Origin: Corynebacterium accolens
Lineage (GTDB): Bacteria; Actinomycetota; Actinomycetes; Mycobacteriales; Mycobacteriaceae
Assembly: GCF_023520795.1 (NCBI RefSeq)
Contig: NZ_CP046605.1
Coordinates: 682,001-746,000 of the forward strand
Direction: 5' to 3'
Length of the DNA stretch: 64,000 bases
Under the pieces are notes generated by a model. That model was given only the letters and a program-made list of their open reading frames with translations. It was not told the origin of the DNA and made no database searches. Below, in pieces: positions 9,798-17,024 of the stretch (position 1 is the first letter of the stretch; each line of letters begins with the position of its first letter). The translations under genes and the position numbers were made by a program.

Positions 9798-10400
9798 GTG
9801 GTTAAAGAAACAGTGAGCGAGAAGGAGCTGCAGCGCCGCTTTGAAAAGGAAGCGCTCCCGCTGCTCGATCAGCTCTATGGCGGCGCGCTGCGCATGACGC
9901 GAAACCCGCAAGACGCGGAAGACTTGGTGCAAGAGACCTATCTGAAGGCCTATAAGTCCTTTCATTCCTTTAAGCAGGGAACGAACCTGAAGGCGTGGCT
10001 GTATCGCATCATGACCAATAACTACATCAACTCTTATCGCAAGGCGAAGCGGCGCCCTACCGAGTCTTCTGCCGATGACTTGAGTGATTTTCAGCTCTAT
10101 ACCACCGCAGGCCACGATTCCACCGGCTTGGAATCGGCCGAGGTGGCAGCGCTTAAAGAGATGCCAGATAGGTCCATTTCGCAGGCCATTAATGACTTAC
10201 CGGAGGATTACCGGATGGTGGTCTACTACTCCGATGTGGAGGGCTTAGCGTACAAAGAAATCGCCGAAATCATGGATACTCCACTGGGAACGGTGATGTC
10301 CCGCCTACACCGTGGAAGAAAAATGCTCCGGAAGGCGTTGAAGGACGTAGCACGTGAACAAGGAATTGGATTAGAACACCCGGACATGGAGGACAAGTAA
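9798..10400 (+). CDS. sigH: ECF RNA polymerase sigma factor SigH
   Basis: A 200-residue group IV sigma factor. Region 2 includes [30 protein letters not shown] and [22 protein letters not shown]; region 4 is [51 protein letters not shown]. In mycobacteria and C. glutamicum SigH controls the thiol-oxidative and heat stress response (thioredoxin, mycothiol recycling, proteases). The next gene encodes its cognate zinc anti-sigma RshA with a TAATG overlap, which fixes the identity. The start is the GTG at 9798; the region just upstream has no properly spaced SigH-type GGAA/GTT promoter. Confidence 0.95.
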   Translation: MVKETVSEKELQRRFEKEALPLLDQLYGGALRMTRNPQDAEDLVQETYLKAYKSFHSFKQGTNLKAWLYRIMTNNYINSYRKAKRRPTESSADDLSDFQLYTTAGHDSTGLESAEVAALKEMPDRSISQAINDLPEDYRMVVYYSDVEGLAYKEIAEIMDTPLGTVMSRLHRGRKMLRKALKDVAREQGIGLEHPDMEDK

Positions 10401-10672
10401 TGGAAGGCGCAACCGGAAAGAACTGTGGTGCGTGCAGCTCCACTGAGGTACACAACCTATTTTGCGAGCTTCTCGACGAATCCACGACCTATGCCCGCGC
10501 TTTAGCCATCCGCGAGCACATCGCCCAATGCGATTTTTGCCAGCAACGCCTAGAGCGCGAAGAACTCGTCCGCTCCATCGTGCGCAATTGCTGTGCCGGC
10601 CAAGCTAAGGCACCGCAATCGCTGCGCCGCCGTATCTCGGTAGAAATTACGGAGATCGAATCCCGCTGGTAA
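10400..10672 (+). CDS. rshA: Zinc-binding redox-sensing anti-sigma factor RshA
   Basis: A 90-residue anti-sigma factor of the ZAS family. The HxxxCxxC motif is clear as HIAQCDFC (about residues 36-43), with further cysteines at the N terminus (NCGACSS) and near the C terminus (RNCCAG). In the family, oxidation of the motif cysteines releases zinc and frees SigH. The ATG overlaps the sigH stop by one base, so synthesis is coupled at similar levels. The length fits mycothiol-system anti-sigma factors. Confidence 0.93.
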   Translation: MEGATGKNCGACSSTEVHNLFCELLDESTTYARALAIREHIAQCDFCQQRLEREELVRSIVRNCCAGQAKAPQSLRRRISVEITEIESRW

Positions 10673-10765
10673 GAAGCGTCCTTCAGAGCTGCGAAACCCT
10701 CTGGAGGCTTCTGGGGTTTTTGGGGTGCAGAAATTTCTTGTTTAGACCTTAACGTAGATATAGCA

Positions 10766-10815
10766 AAAGCCCGGCTGGGTAGTGCTGAAATGCACTGCCA
10801 ACTAAGCCGGGCTTT
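10766..10815. terminator. Hairpin between rshA and the bL37 gene
   Basis: AAAGCCCGGCT (10766-10776) pairs with AGCCGGGCTTT (10805-10815), and the loop contains a second smaller hairpin (AGTGC/GCACT). It lies between convergent rshA and the bL37 gene and can end both transcripts. Confidence 0.75.
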
Positions 10816-10829
10816 ATGTTTGCTGTACG

Positions 10830-10904
10830 TTATGCGCCAGGACGCTTGCCGTGATTAGCGGCCTTCTTGCGGCGATCCTTGCGCTTGCGACCACGCTTGC
10901 TCAT
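10830..10904 (-). CDS. Ribosomal protein bL37 (AURKAIP1/COX24-domain mini-protein)
   Basis: A 24-codon gene encoding MSKRGRKRKDRRKKAANHGK then RPGA and TAA. It is almost entirely Lys/Arg and matches the small actinobacterial AURKAIP1/COX24-type protein seen as an extra 50S protein (bL37) in mycobacterial ribosome structures. The ATG at 10904 is preceded on the minus strand by an AAGGAG-like sequence (gcaatgagc... is coding; upstream is cgaaggagtgcgc). It ends just before a strong terminator hairpin and lies between rshA and whiB1. Too short for normal gene callers, so commonly missed. Confidence 0.9.
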   Translation of the reverse strand: MSKRGRKRKDRRKKAANHGKRPGA

Positions 10905-11008
10905 TGCGCACTCCTTCGTTGAGGGTTTCTGAACTTTATTCAACTGTAGCGGCTAAGGGCGCCGAAACGAAAATTGGGGTAGGCGTTAGGCTCTCCGGGT
11001 CCGCGCTT

Positions 11009-11269
11009 TTAGGCGGACACGCGGGAACGGCCGCGGCCGCGGTTGCGGCGACGCTTGAGGGCGCGGCGCTCCTCTTCAGACAGGCCGCCCCAGACGCCGG
11101 CATCGAGGCCGGACTCGAGTGCCCAGTTGAGGCAGGAAGAAGCAACGGGGCAGCGGTTGCAGACCAGCTTGGCCTTAGCGATCTGGGTAAGAGCAGGGCC
11201 GGAGTTACCTACTGGGAAGAACAGCTCTGGGTCTTCGTCGCGGCAAACGGCTTCGTGGCGCCAATCCAT
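11009..11269 (-). CDS. whiB1: WhiB family iron-sulfur transcriptional regulator, WhiB1-like
   Basis: An 86-residue WhiB protein. The four [4Fe-4S]-ligand cysteines are Cys9, Cys37, Cys40 and Cys46 (CRDEDPE..., CNRCPVASSC), followed by the beta-turn GVWGG (about residue 58) and an Arg/Lys-rich DNA-binding tail (RRALKRRRNRGRGRSR). WhiB1 in M. tuberculosis is an essential NO-sensitive repressor that binds the primary sigma factor; C. glutamicum WhcE occupies the equivalent SigH-linked place. ATG 11269 follows AGGAG with 7 bases spacing. The position next to sigH-rshA matches Rv3219-Rv3223c order. Confidence 0.92.
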   Translation of the reverse strand: MDWRHEAVCRDEDPELFFPVGNSGPALTQIAKAKLVCNRCPVASSCLNWALESGLDAGVWGGLSEEERRALKRRRNRGRGRSRVSA

Positions 11270-11785
11270 GATTGATATCTCCTAACAAATTTTTGACAGC
11301 AGTAAATACGAGCGCAATCCGTGCGGGGCAGGAAAGCACCTTGATTTTTAGGTGGTGTGTGAACTGGTCTGCTAGCAGTGGGGCCCGGTCTCGAGGTCGG
11401 GCCAGCGTCGCCGCCGCCTATGGTTCACGGTGTTGTTGCCTGAAGTTTCCTCCAGGTTAAGAAGAGGTTTACGCCCTCTTTCTTTTTGCTACTAGAGAAT
11501 CATGACATGTTTACCCGATCGCCGCTAGGGTTAAAGGCTAAATTGTGGTTAACATCACGCAAATAGGCGCAGTGTGGGGGCCATAAATGTCAAAATCAAA
11601 TTTTAAAGAAGCCTGTGAGAATCGCCGTGAGCTGCAGCTATAGGTGCTATGTTGTGAGTGTGGTGAGGGAGAGACCGTCAAATCTCCCAGTTCAGCCCCC
11701 TGCCCCCGCGCCACTGCAGGCAGCATCGAGGCCCGCCGTGGGTGGCACAGAAAAAATCCGCGCCGGATTAGTAGACTGTGGCTTT
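11270..11785. other. Long intergenic region upstream of whiB1
   Basis: These 516 bp separate whiB1 from the divergent membrane protein gene. No gene is supported: the short frames present lack ribosome binding sites or family resemblance. Visible items are the whiB1 Shine-Dalgarno (AGGAG, minus strand), an inverted repeat with GGCCCG/CGGGCC arms near 11383-11404, and TAGACT at 11772-11777 about 8 bases before the GTG of the membrane protein gene. The length suggests a long regulated whiB1 leader, but no promoter was fixed. Confidence 0.5.
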
Positions 11786-12265
11786 GTGTCTAAGCAGAAC
11801 AAACGCCAGGTAAATAAACAGCAGCGAGATAAGGCGGCAGCGCCCGCAGCGGCACCGGATAGTGCCCCGCAGTCGGTGCTGATAGGCGCTGGCATTGCCA
11901 CGGTGCAATCCATCGCGGTTATTTGTTTTGGTATTTTCCTCATCGTGCGCGAAGCGATGGGCGCGGAAAATGACTCTATGGTTTCTGATTCCGGATCAGG
12001 AAGCTTTGTGGGGCTTGGCACCGCCATCTTTATCTTCATCGTCTTTGGTTTCGTCATCGCAGGCGCCTGGGCCATGGTGAAGGGAAAGCGATGGGGAAGA
12101 GGTGCCGTGGTCCTCGTAGAGCTCATCTTGGGCGCGAGCGCGTTTCAAATGTATAGCGGTGGATCCCCGGTACTGGGGACTATCACCCTGTTAAGCGCGG
12201 TTGCGGTGCTTTATCTCTTGATGTTTAGGCGCGAGTCCTCGGAGTGGGCCGCCTCGAATTTCTAA
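11786..12265 (+). CDS. Small integral membrane protein, unknown function
   Basis: With GTG 11786 as start the protein is 159 residues: a basic N-terminal tail (SKQNKRQVNKQQRDK), then about four hydrophobic segments (around residues 35-55, 76-98, 107-122 and 130-148) and a short cytoplasmic end. It resembles the unnamed membrane proteins found near whiB1/Rv3217c, but no functional motif is visible. TAGACT eight bases before the GTG and no ribosome binding site suggest a leaderless message. A longer frame reaching 11615 is rejected as its extra 57 residues are non-membrane and low quality. Confidence 0.65.
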   Translation: MSKQNKRQVNKQQRDKAAAPAAAPDSAPQSVLIGAGIATVQSIAVICFGIFLIVREAMGAENDSMVSDSGSGSFVGLGTAIFIFIVFGFVIAGAWAMVKGKRWGRGAVVLVELILGASAFQMYSGGSPVLGTITLLSAVAVLYLLMFRRESSEWAASNF

Positions 12266-12315
12266 GGGTCACTCGCGTTTGGGCCATTCGCGCGGGAGCA
12301 GCGAGTGGCACTCGC

Positions 12316-13554
12316 TTAGTCGCTGCTGAGGCCAACGACGGTATCGCCGCGGGTTTCTACAATGGTCTCGCCCGCCAACGTGAGGTGGACAGGACCGCGG
12401 TAATCTCCGCGGTCGACGGCAATTTCGCGCAGTACCTCCCCGGTAGACCAGTCCACCACTGATATGCCCTTTTCGGTGGGCATCAGCATGCGCCCAGCTA
12501 CTGAAATCGGGGTGCCGATGGCGCCGTCAATGACGTGATCGATCCGCAAATCACTGGGCGTTAAAAGGTAGAGGCGCTGCCCATCAAACCACGTCATATG
12601 GTGCGGGAGATCCGCAACGGCCGGGGCGAAAGGGCTTGTGCCGGAATCGATGGCGTCGGAAGGCTTTACTGGGGTAGAAGAAAGCTTGTCGCCCTCGTTG
12701 TTATAGGACTCAATGCGGGGTTCTGGGCCGGGGATATAGACCGCGGCGGCGTCTTGGCCCACCGCGATAAGCCGCGCCCCATCGCGATCGACGGAGACAT
12801 CCGCGTCCATTTCTGGTTCCCGGGAGTCCTCCGGGGTGGTGGTTTGAAACCTTAACCAGGTGGTGTGAGGTTCCTCCGGGCACGATTCCGTCAGCGCGAG
12901 ATTCTCGGTACGCGTCAACGCCGAAGAAATGGTGCACTCCTCGTGCGGTTGCTTCTGTGCCTCCTGCTTGGCCTCCACGTCGCCGTATTCCACGGTGCGC
13001 ACGAGATCTGAGCGCCATAGATCGATTCGCCCGGCAGAAACGGTCCCTACCCGGTCATTGGATTGCACGGGTACAACATCCGGGGAATTAATAGCGCTGC
13101 GGGTGGAGTCATATTCGCCCGTCGCCGCATCGATGGCAACCGTATCCCCGCAACCCACGCCCGTGCGATAGGTGGCAACCACCTTGCCCCAGGCGGTCGA
13201 TAGCGAGCAGATCTCGGCATCACTGCGGGAATAGGTCCAAGCCGTGGAACCGTCGCCATTGGTGGCAGTGAGCACATCGCCATCGTGGCTAATGCTCAAC
13301 CCGTGGGCGGAAATGGCGCGGTATTGGCCGGGTACGGGCTGGATGGGCAGGCTGTAGGCAGTGGTGAGGGAGGAGGGGATATCGGCAAGCACAGCGGCAT
13401 CGCTTTCCCCAGGAACGGCCTCTTGGTGCAGGTCAGCCTGGTGGATATTGGCCGTGGCGACCGCCCCGCCCACCGCGATGGCGCAGATAGCGCCGATGAT
13501 GCCGGTGGCCTTCCAATCTGCCGCGGTTGCCCGCAAGATGGGGGCCTTAGTCAT
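12316..13554 (-). CDS. Membrane-anchored beta-propeller-like protein (Rv3212-like)
   Basis: A 412-residue protein with a single N-terminal transmembrane helix (about residues 16-36, ATGIIGAICAIAVGGAVATA) and an extracytoplasmic domain of repeated short strands typical of PQQ/WD-like propellers (LTATNGDGSTAWTYS, GKVVATYRTGVGCGDTVAIDAATG, GISVVDWSTGEVLREI). Cysteines in the exported part may form disulfides. The ATGA overlap with rhlE shows they are one operon, as for M. tuberculosis Rv3211-Rv3212. Function is unknown. Confidence 0.75.
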   Translation of the reverse strand: MTKAPILRATAADWKATGIIGAICAIAVGGAVATANIHQADLHQEAVPGESDAAVLADIPSSLTTAYSLPIQPVPGQYRAISAHGLSISHDGDVLTATNGDGSTAWTYSRSDAEICSLSTAWGKVVATYRTGVGCGDTVAIDAATGEYDSTRSAINSPDVVPVQSNDRVGTVSAGRIDLWRSDLVRTVEYGDVEAKQEAQKQPHEECTISSALTRTENLALTESCPEEPHTTWLRFQTTTPEDSREPEMDADVSVDRDGARLIAVGQDAAAVYIPGPEPRIESYNNEGDKLSSTPVKPSDAIDSGTSPFAPAVADLPHHMTWFDGQRLYLLTPSDLRIDHVIDGAIGTPISVAGRMLMPTEKGISVVDWSTGEVLREIAVDRGDYRGPVHLTLAGETIVETRGDTVVGLSSD

Positions 13555-14909
13555 CGGCGCCCTCCTCGGGGCGTGCCCTTGCCGCGCCGAGCTCCGGAAC
13601 GGGACCGCGACCGCGACTGGGACCGGGATTGAGCCTGTCCCGCGGACCGCTTATGCGCCGGAAGCTGGCCAATCACGTTGGTGGCAGGTCCCACCTTTTC
13701 CTGCACACCAGCGGGGATGGACAGCGCCTGGGCAAGCTCCGGCGAGGTGGAAAACCACTGTGGTGGCGTGGCCGTATCTAGGCCTAACTCATCGTTGATG
13801 ACCCGCCATTTGGCCAGCTCATCGTAGCCAACGAGGGTGACGGCGGTGCCGGTATGCCCAGCGCGGCCGGTGCGCCCGATGCGGTGGATAAACGTCATGG
13901 GATCATCGGGAACCTGGTAGTTGATGACGTGGGTGACATCATCGACGTCGATGCCGCGCGCGGCGATATCAGTGGCGACGAGGATGTCCACCTCGCCCGA
14001 GCGGAAGGCCTGCAGGGACTTCTCCCGGGACTTTTGGCCCAAGTCACCGTGCACGGCACCGACGTGGAAGCCGCGCTCAGCAAGGTCATCGGCCAATTGC
14101 GCCGCCGAGCGTTTAGTGCGGGTAAAGATGATGCTGCGCCCCCGGCCCTGGGCCTGCAGGATATGCGCGATGACCGCCACCTTATCCATGCGGTGGGCCT
14201 GAAAGGTGACCTTGCGGGTGGTTTCGTGCGTGACCTCATCCGCCTCCGATTCGGCCCGAATGTGTACGGGCTTATGCATGAACTGGCGCGATAGGTTCAA
14301 GATTGCGCCCGGCATGGTGGCAGAAAACAGCATTGTTTGGTGCGCATTGCCATCGAGTGCTTCCAAAATGGCCTCTATGGAAGGCAAAAATCCCAGGTCC
14401 AGCATCTCGTCGGCCTCATCGAGCACCACGATGGCGACGTGGCGCAGGACCAGATCGCCGCGCTCATGCAGATCGAGCAGGCGGCCTGGCGTGCCGATGA
14501 CCACGTCGACGCCGCGCTGGAGGAGCTTAATTTGCTCCTCATAGGGGCGCCCGCCGTAGATAGCAGCGAGGCGGACCGGCAGGTGCGCGGCCGCGTCCTG
14601 CAGATCAGCGGTGACCTGCTGGGCTAGCTCGCGGGTGGGCACGACGATGAGAGCCCGCGGCGTCCCATCCGGTGGGGCAATATCCGCGTCATCAAAAACG
14701 CGATCGAGCAGCGGTACGCCAAAGCCAAAGGTCTTGCCCATGCCGGTGCGCGCCTGGCCAATGAGGTCTTGGCCATTGAGCGCAATGGGCAGGGTTAATT
14801 CCTGGATTGCAAAGGTTCGCGCGATGCCACGGTCAGCGAGCCCATCGCAGATTTCGGCGGCGACGCCGAGTTCCGCGAAGGTCGGTGGCTGGGTTTTTAT
14901 GACAGACAC
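13551..14909 (-). CDS. rhlE: DEAD-box ATP-dependent RNA helicase
   Basis: A 452-residue DEAD-box helicase with Q motif, Walker A variant ARTGMGKT (about residue 54), motif Ia PTRELAQQ, motif II VLDEADEML, motif III SAT, motif IV IIFTRTKRSA, motif V ATDIAARGIDVDDVTHVINY and motif VI HRIGRTGRAG. The C-terminal tail is basic with S/R repeats (QSRSQSRSRSRSGARRGKG), a likely RNA-binding tail. Such helicases unwind RNA in ribosome assembly or decay. It starts with GTG at 14909 and overlaps the downstream propeller gene by 4 bp. Called rhlE by synteny with Rv3211. Confidence 0.9.
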   Translation of the reverse strand: MSVIKTQPPTFAELGVAAEICDGLADRGIARTFAIQELTLPIALNGQDLIGQARTGMGKTFGFGVPLLDRVFDDADIAPPDGTPRALIVVPTRELAQQVTADLQDAAAHLPVRLAAIYGGRPYEEQIKLLQRGVDVVIGTPGRLLDLHERGDLVLRHVAIVVLDEADEMLDLGFLPSIEAILEALDGNAHQTMLFSATMPGAILNLSRQFMHKPVHIRAESEADEVTHETTRKVTFQAHRMDKVAVIAHILQAQGRGRSIIFTRTKRSAAQLADDLAERGFHVGAVHGDLGQKSREKSLQAFRSGEVDILVATDIAARGIDVDDVTHVINYQVPDDPMTFIHRIGRTGRAGHTGTAVTLVGYDELAKWRVINDELGLDTATPPQWFSTSPELAQALSIPAGVQEKVGPATNVIGQLPAHKRSAGQAQSRSQSRSRSRSGARRGKGTPRGGRR

Positions 14910-14983
14910 ACCTTGATAGTAGCCGGGATGGTTATAGTGGGGCCATTGGCATGTAAAACTCTCGTTAGAGGAGGATAATTTTT

Positions 14984-15208
14984 ATGGATATCAAGTTTGG
15001 TTTTGCAGATACCCCGCGCGAGCTGATCATTAGCACCACCGGCGAGCAGGCGGAGCTGACGAAAAAGATTAATAGCGCCTTGGCGGAAAACTCCACGTTG
15101 GAGCTAGAAGATGACAAGGGCCGCAAGTACCTCGTGCGCACGGACCGCGTGGTGTACGTCGAGGTTGGTGCCGCGAAGAAGCAATCTGTCGGTTTCGCCG
15201 GCGCCTAA
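14984..15208 (+). CDS. DUF3107 family protein
   Basis: A 74-residue protein (MDIKFGFADTPRELII...) matching the actinobacterial DUF3107 family (M. tuberculosis Rv3208A/TB9.4). It is likely a small soluble alpha/beta protein; no catalytic motif is visible. ATG follows a strong AGAGGAGG at 9 bases spacing, indicating high translation. It lies divergent from rhlE with a 74 bp gap that must hold both promoters. Function unknown. Confidence 0.88.
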   Translation: MDIKFGFADTPRELIISTTGEQAELTKKINSALAENSTLELEDDKGRKYLVRTDRVVYVEVGAAKKQSVGFAGA

Positions 15209-15268
15209 GCTTGGGGCTTTCTAAAGGTTTGCTAATTCAGTGTGTGAATAAGCAACCGGGTATCCTCA

Positions 15269-16225
15269 ATGCCTATGGAAAGTAGGCAGAATCGCAAGGC
15301 TCAACAGGGCCATAGGCGAATTCCGGATCACCCGAACCCGGTGGTCCGGTTCGCCCACCGCTACGGCTGGTGGCGTGTGGTGGCTATCCCTGTGATGGTG
15401 CTGCTTACCGTCTGGGTGATTGTGGATATCGCGTCTGGCTCTTCGGCCGATGACAATGGCGATGCATCCAGCGCGGAGACTACCGCCGCCACTCCTACCC
15501 ACGAAGATCTCACGGGCCCGGATCCCGCAAATGCGGAGGCGGTAGAGCGCGAGATGAGTGAGATGCCCCCTGGAAGTGACTTCACCAAAAAGGGCAAGGG
15601 CACTTTCCACGCAATCGGCCGCCCCGGTGCTGTAGCCGGTGAAGGCGGCGAGAAGAAGGTCCGCTATTCCATCGAGGTAGAAGATGGACTTAATACCGCT
15701 CCCTACGGCGGCGATGATGCCTTTGCCGCAATGGTGGAGGCAACCCTTGCGGATCCACGCGGGTGGACCGCCCAAGGTGACTTCGAATTCGAGCATGTCG
15801 CCTCCGCTGATAATCCCGATACCCGCATCCAGCTGACCTCATTAGGTACGGCCGCGGAGCGGTGTGGCGAGAAGATCGAAACGGAAACCTCTTGCCATAC
15901 AAAGTTCACCGGCGAATCCACCACCATCATTAATGAAGCGCGGTGGGTGCGCGGGGCCACGCCCTTTGAGGGCGATTTGGGCAATTACCGCCAATACGTC
16001 ATCAACCACGAATTGGGCCACGCCATTGGCTATGCCTCCCACCAGCAATGCGGCGGCGAGGGCAAATTGGCCCCGGTGATGATGCAGCAGACGCTGAGCT
16101 TGAACAATAAACAATTGCATGACCGCAATCCCAAGGAGGTCTATCCTGATGAGGATGTGACCTGCGAGCCTAACCCGTGGCCATATCCCAATCCGGAGCA
16201 CAAGGATCCCCACCAACCCCAATAA
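15269..16225 (+). CDS. DUF3152 membrane-anchored zinc metalloprotease-like protein
   Basis: A 318-residue protein with one N-terminal transmembrane helix (about residues 36-56, VVAIPVMVLLTVWVIVDIA), a low-complexity linker, and a C-terminal extracytoplasmic domain containing VINHELGHAIGY (HELGH at about residues 247-251), the HExxH zinc motif of metallopeptidases, with a further His in the following ASHQQC. DUF3152 proteins (Rv3207c) are of unknown substrate. Cysteines in the exported domain (RCGEK, TSCHT, QQCGG, VTCEP) could form two disulfides. ATG 15275 is an alternative start. Confidence 0.88.
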   Translation: MPMESRQNRKAQQGHRRIPDHPNPVVRFAHRYGWWRVVAIPVMVLLTVWVIVDIASGSSADDNGDASSAETTAATPTHEDLTGPDPANAEAVEREMSEMPPGSDFTKKGKGTFHAIGRPGAVAGEGGEKKVRYSIEVEDGLNTAPYGGDDAFAAMVEATLADPRGWTAQGDFEFEHVASADNPDTRIQLTSLGTAAERCGEKIETETSCHTKFTGESTTIINEARWVRGATPFEGDLGNYRQYVINHELGHAIGYASHQQCGGEGKLAPVMMQQTLSLNNKQLHDRNPKEVYPDEDVTCEPNPWPYPNPEHKDPHQPQ

Positions 16226-16235
16226 GGAGTACTGG

Positions 16236-17024
16236 ATGCCGCTTCCCCCAGAGCATGTTTTAAGCGCCTTCCATGCAGAAACCGGAGCGACTGGGTCGCG
16301 CCGGGCCCAAGGCGATCAGCTGGGCCCAGTATGGGATAACGGCATCAAGGTGGGCGACGTTGTCTACTCCCAGGCCGGCCCTTTCGCGGCGTGGTCTGCC
16401 AAGGTGCGCGAAAGGCTCAGCGTGCCGGGCGCGCGGGTATCGCGGCCGGTTCTCGCGAGCGACGGGCGCCATACCGCGGCCGGGTGGAAGGCGACGCAGT
16501 TCCTTCCCGGCGAGGTCACCGGGCGCATCGATGAAGCGGCGCAGACGGCCTTGCGCTTGGACGATGCCATGGCCAATGCACCTGCGCCGCCGGGTGCGCA
16601 CCGCGATGATGCCTTTGCCCGCGCGGAGCGCACCGCCTGGGCGGAGACGGGGGAGGCCTACGATAAGGCCGCGCTTGCCGATGTCCCCTTGGTCACCGCT
16701 CATACCGCTCTGCTGACCACCACGGTCTTTTATGGCGCGCACCCACCGGGAATCGTGGATCTCGTGCCGAGCCAATCTGCCCGCCCGGCGGGGTGGAGCG
16801 CAGCGCTCGTGATCGTGGACGGTTTGATCGCACAGGTGGTAGATGATGATATCTGCCAGCGGTTTGGCCACGTGCCGGGCATGCAGGAGCTTTTGCTGCG
16901 GGCGGTGTCTTACCGCCGGCATATCAATGATCTGAATCCGCGGTCGCGCTCGAATGTGCGTTCTAATATTGAGCGGGTAGAACAGTTTCTTGTGTCTAGG
17001 GCATCTGCGATACTGGGGCGGTGA
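16236..17024 (+). CDS. TIGR02569 family conserved actinobacterial protein
   Basis: A 262-residue protein of the actinobacterial TIGR02569 family (M. tuberculosis Rv3205c-like). It has the expected PEHVLSAFHAETG start, WKATQFLPGEVTGRIDE, LDDAMANAP and the terminal HINDLNPRSRSNVRSNIERVEQFL. A distant resemblance to aminoglycoside-kinase-like folds has been noted for such proteins, but no catalytic loop is convincing here. It lies 10 bp after the DUF3152 gene and its stop overlaps the GTG of adnA, so it is part of the same operon. Confidence 0.8.
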   Translation: MPLPPEHVLSAFHAETGATGSRRAQGDQLGPVWDNGIKVGDVVYSQAGPFAAWSAKVRERLSVPGARVSRPVLASDGRHTAAGWKATQFLPGEVTGRIDEAAQTALRLDDAMANAPAPPGAHRDDAFARAERTAWAETGEAYDKAALADVPLVTAHTALLTTTVFYGAHPPGIVDLVPSQSARPAGWSAALVIVDGLIAQVVDDDICQRFGHVPGMQELLLRAVSYRRHINDLNPRSRSNVRSNIERVEQFLVSRASAILGR

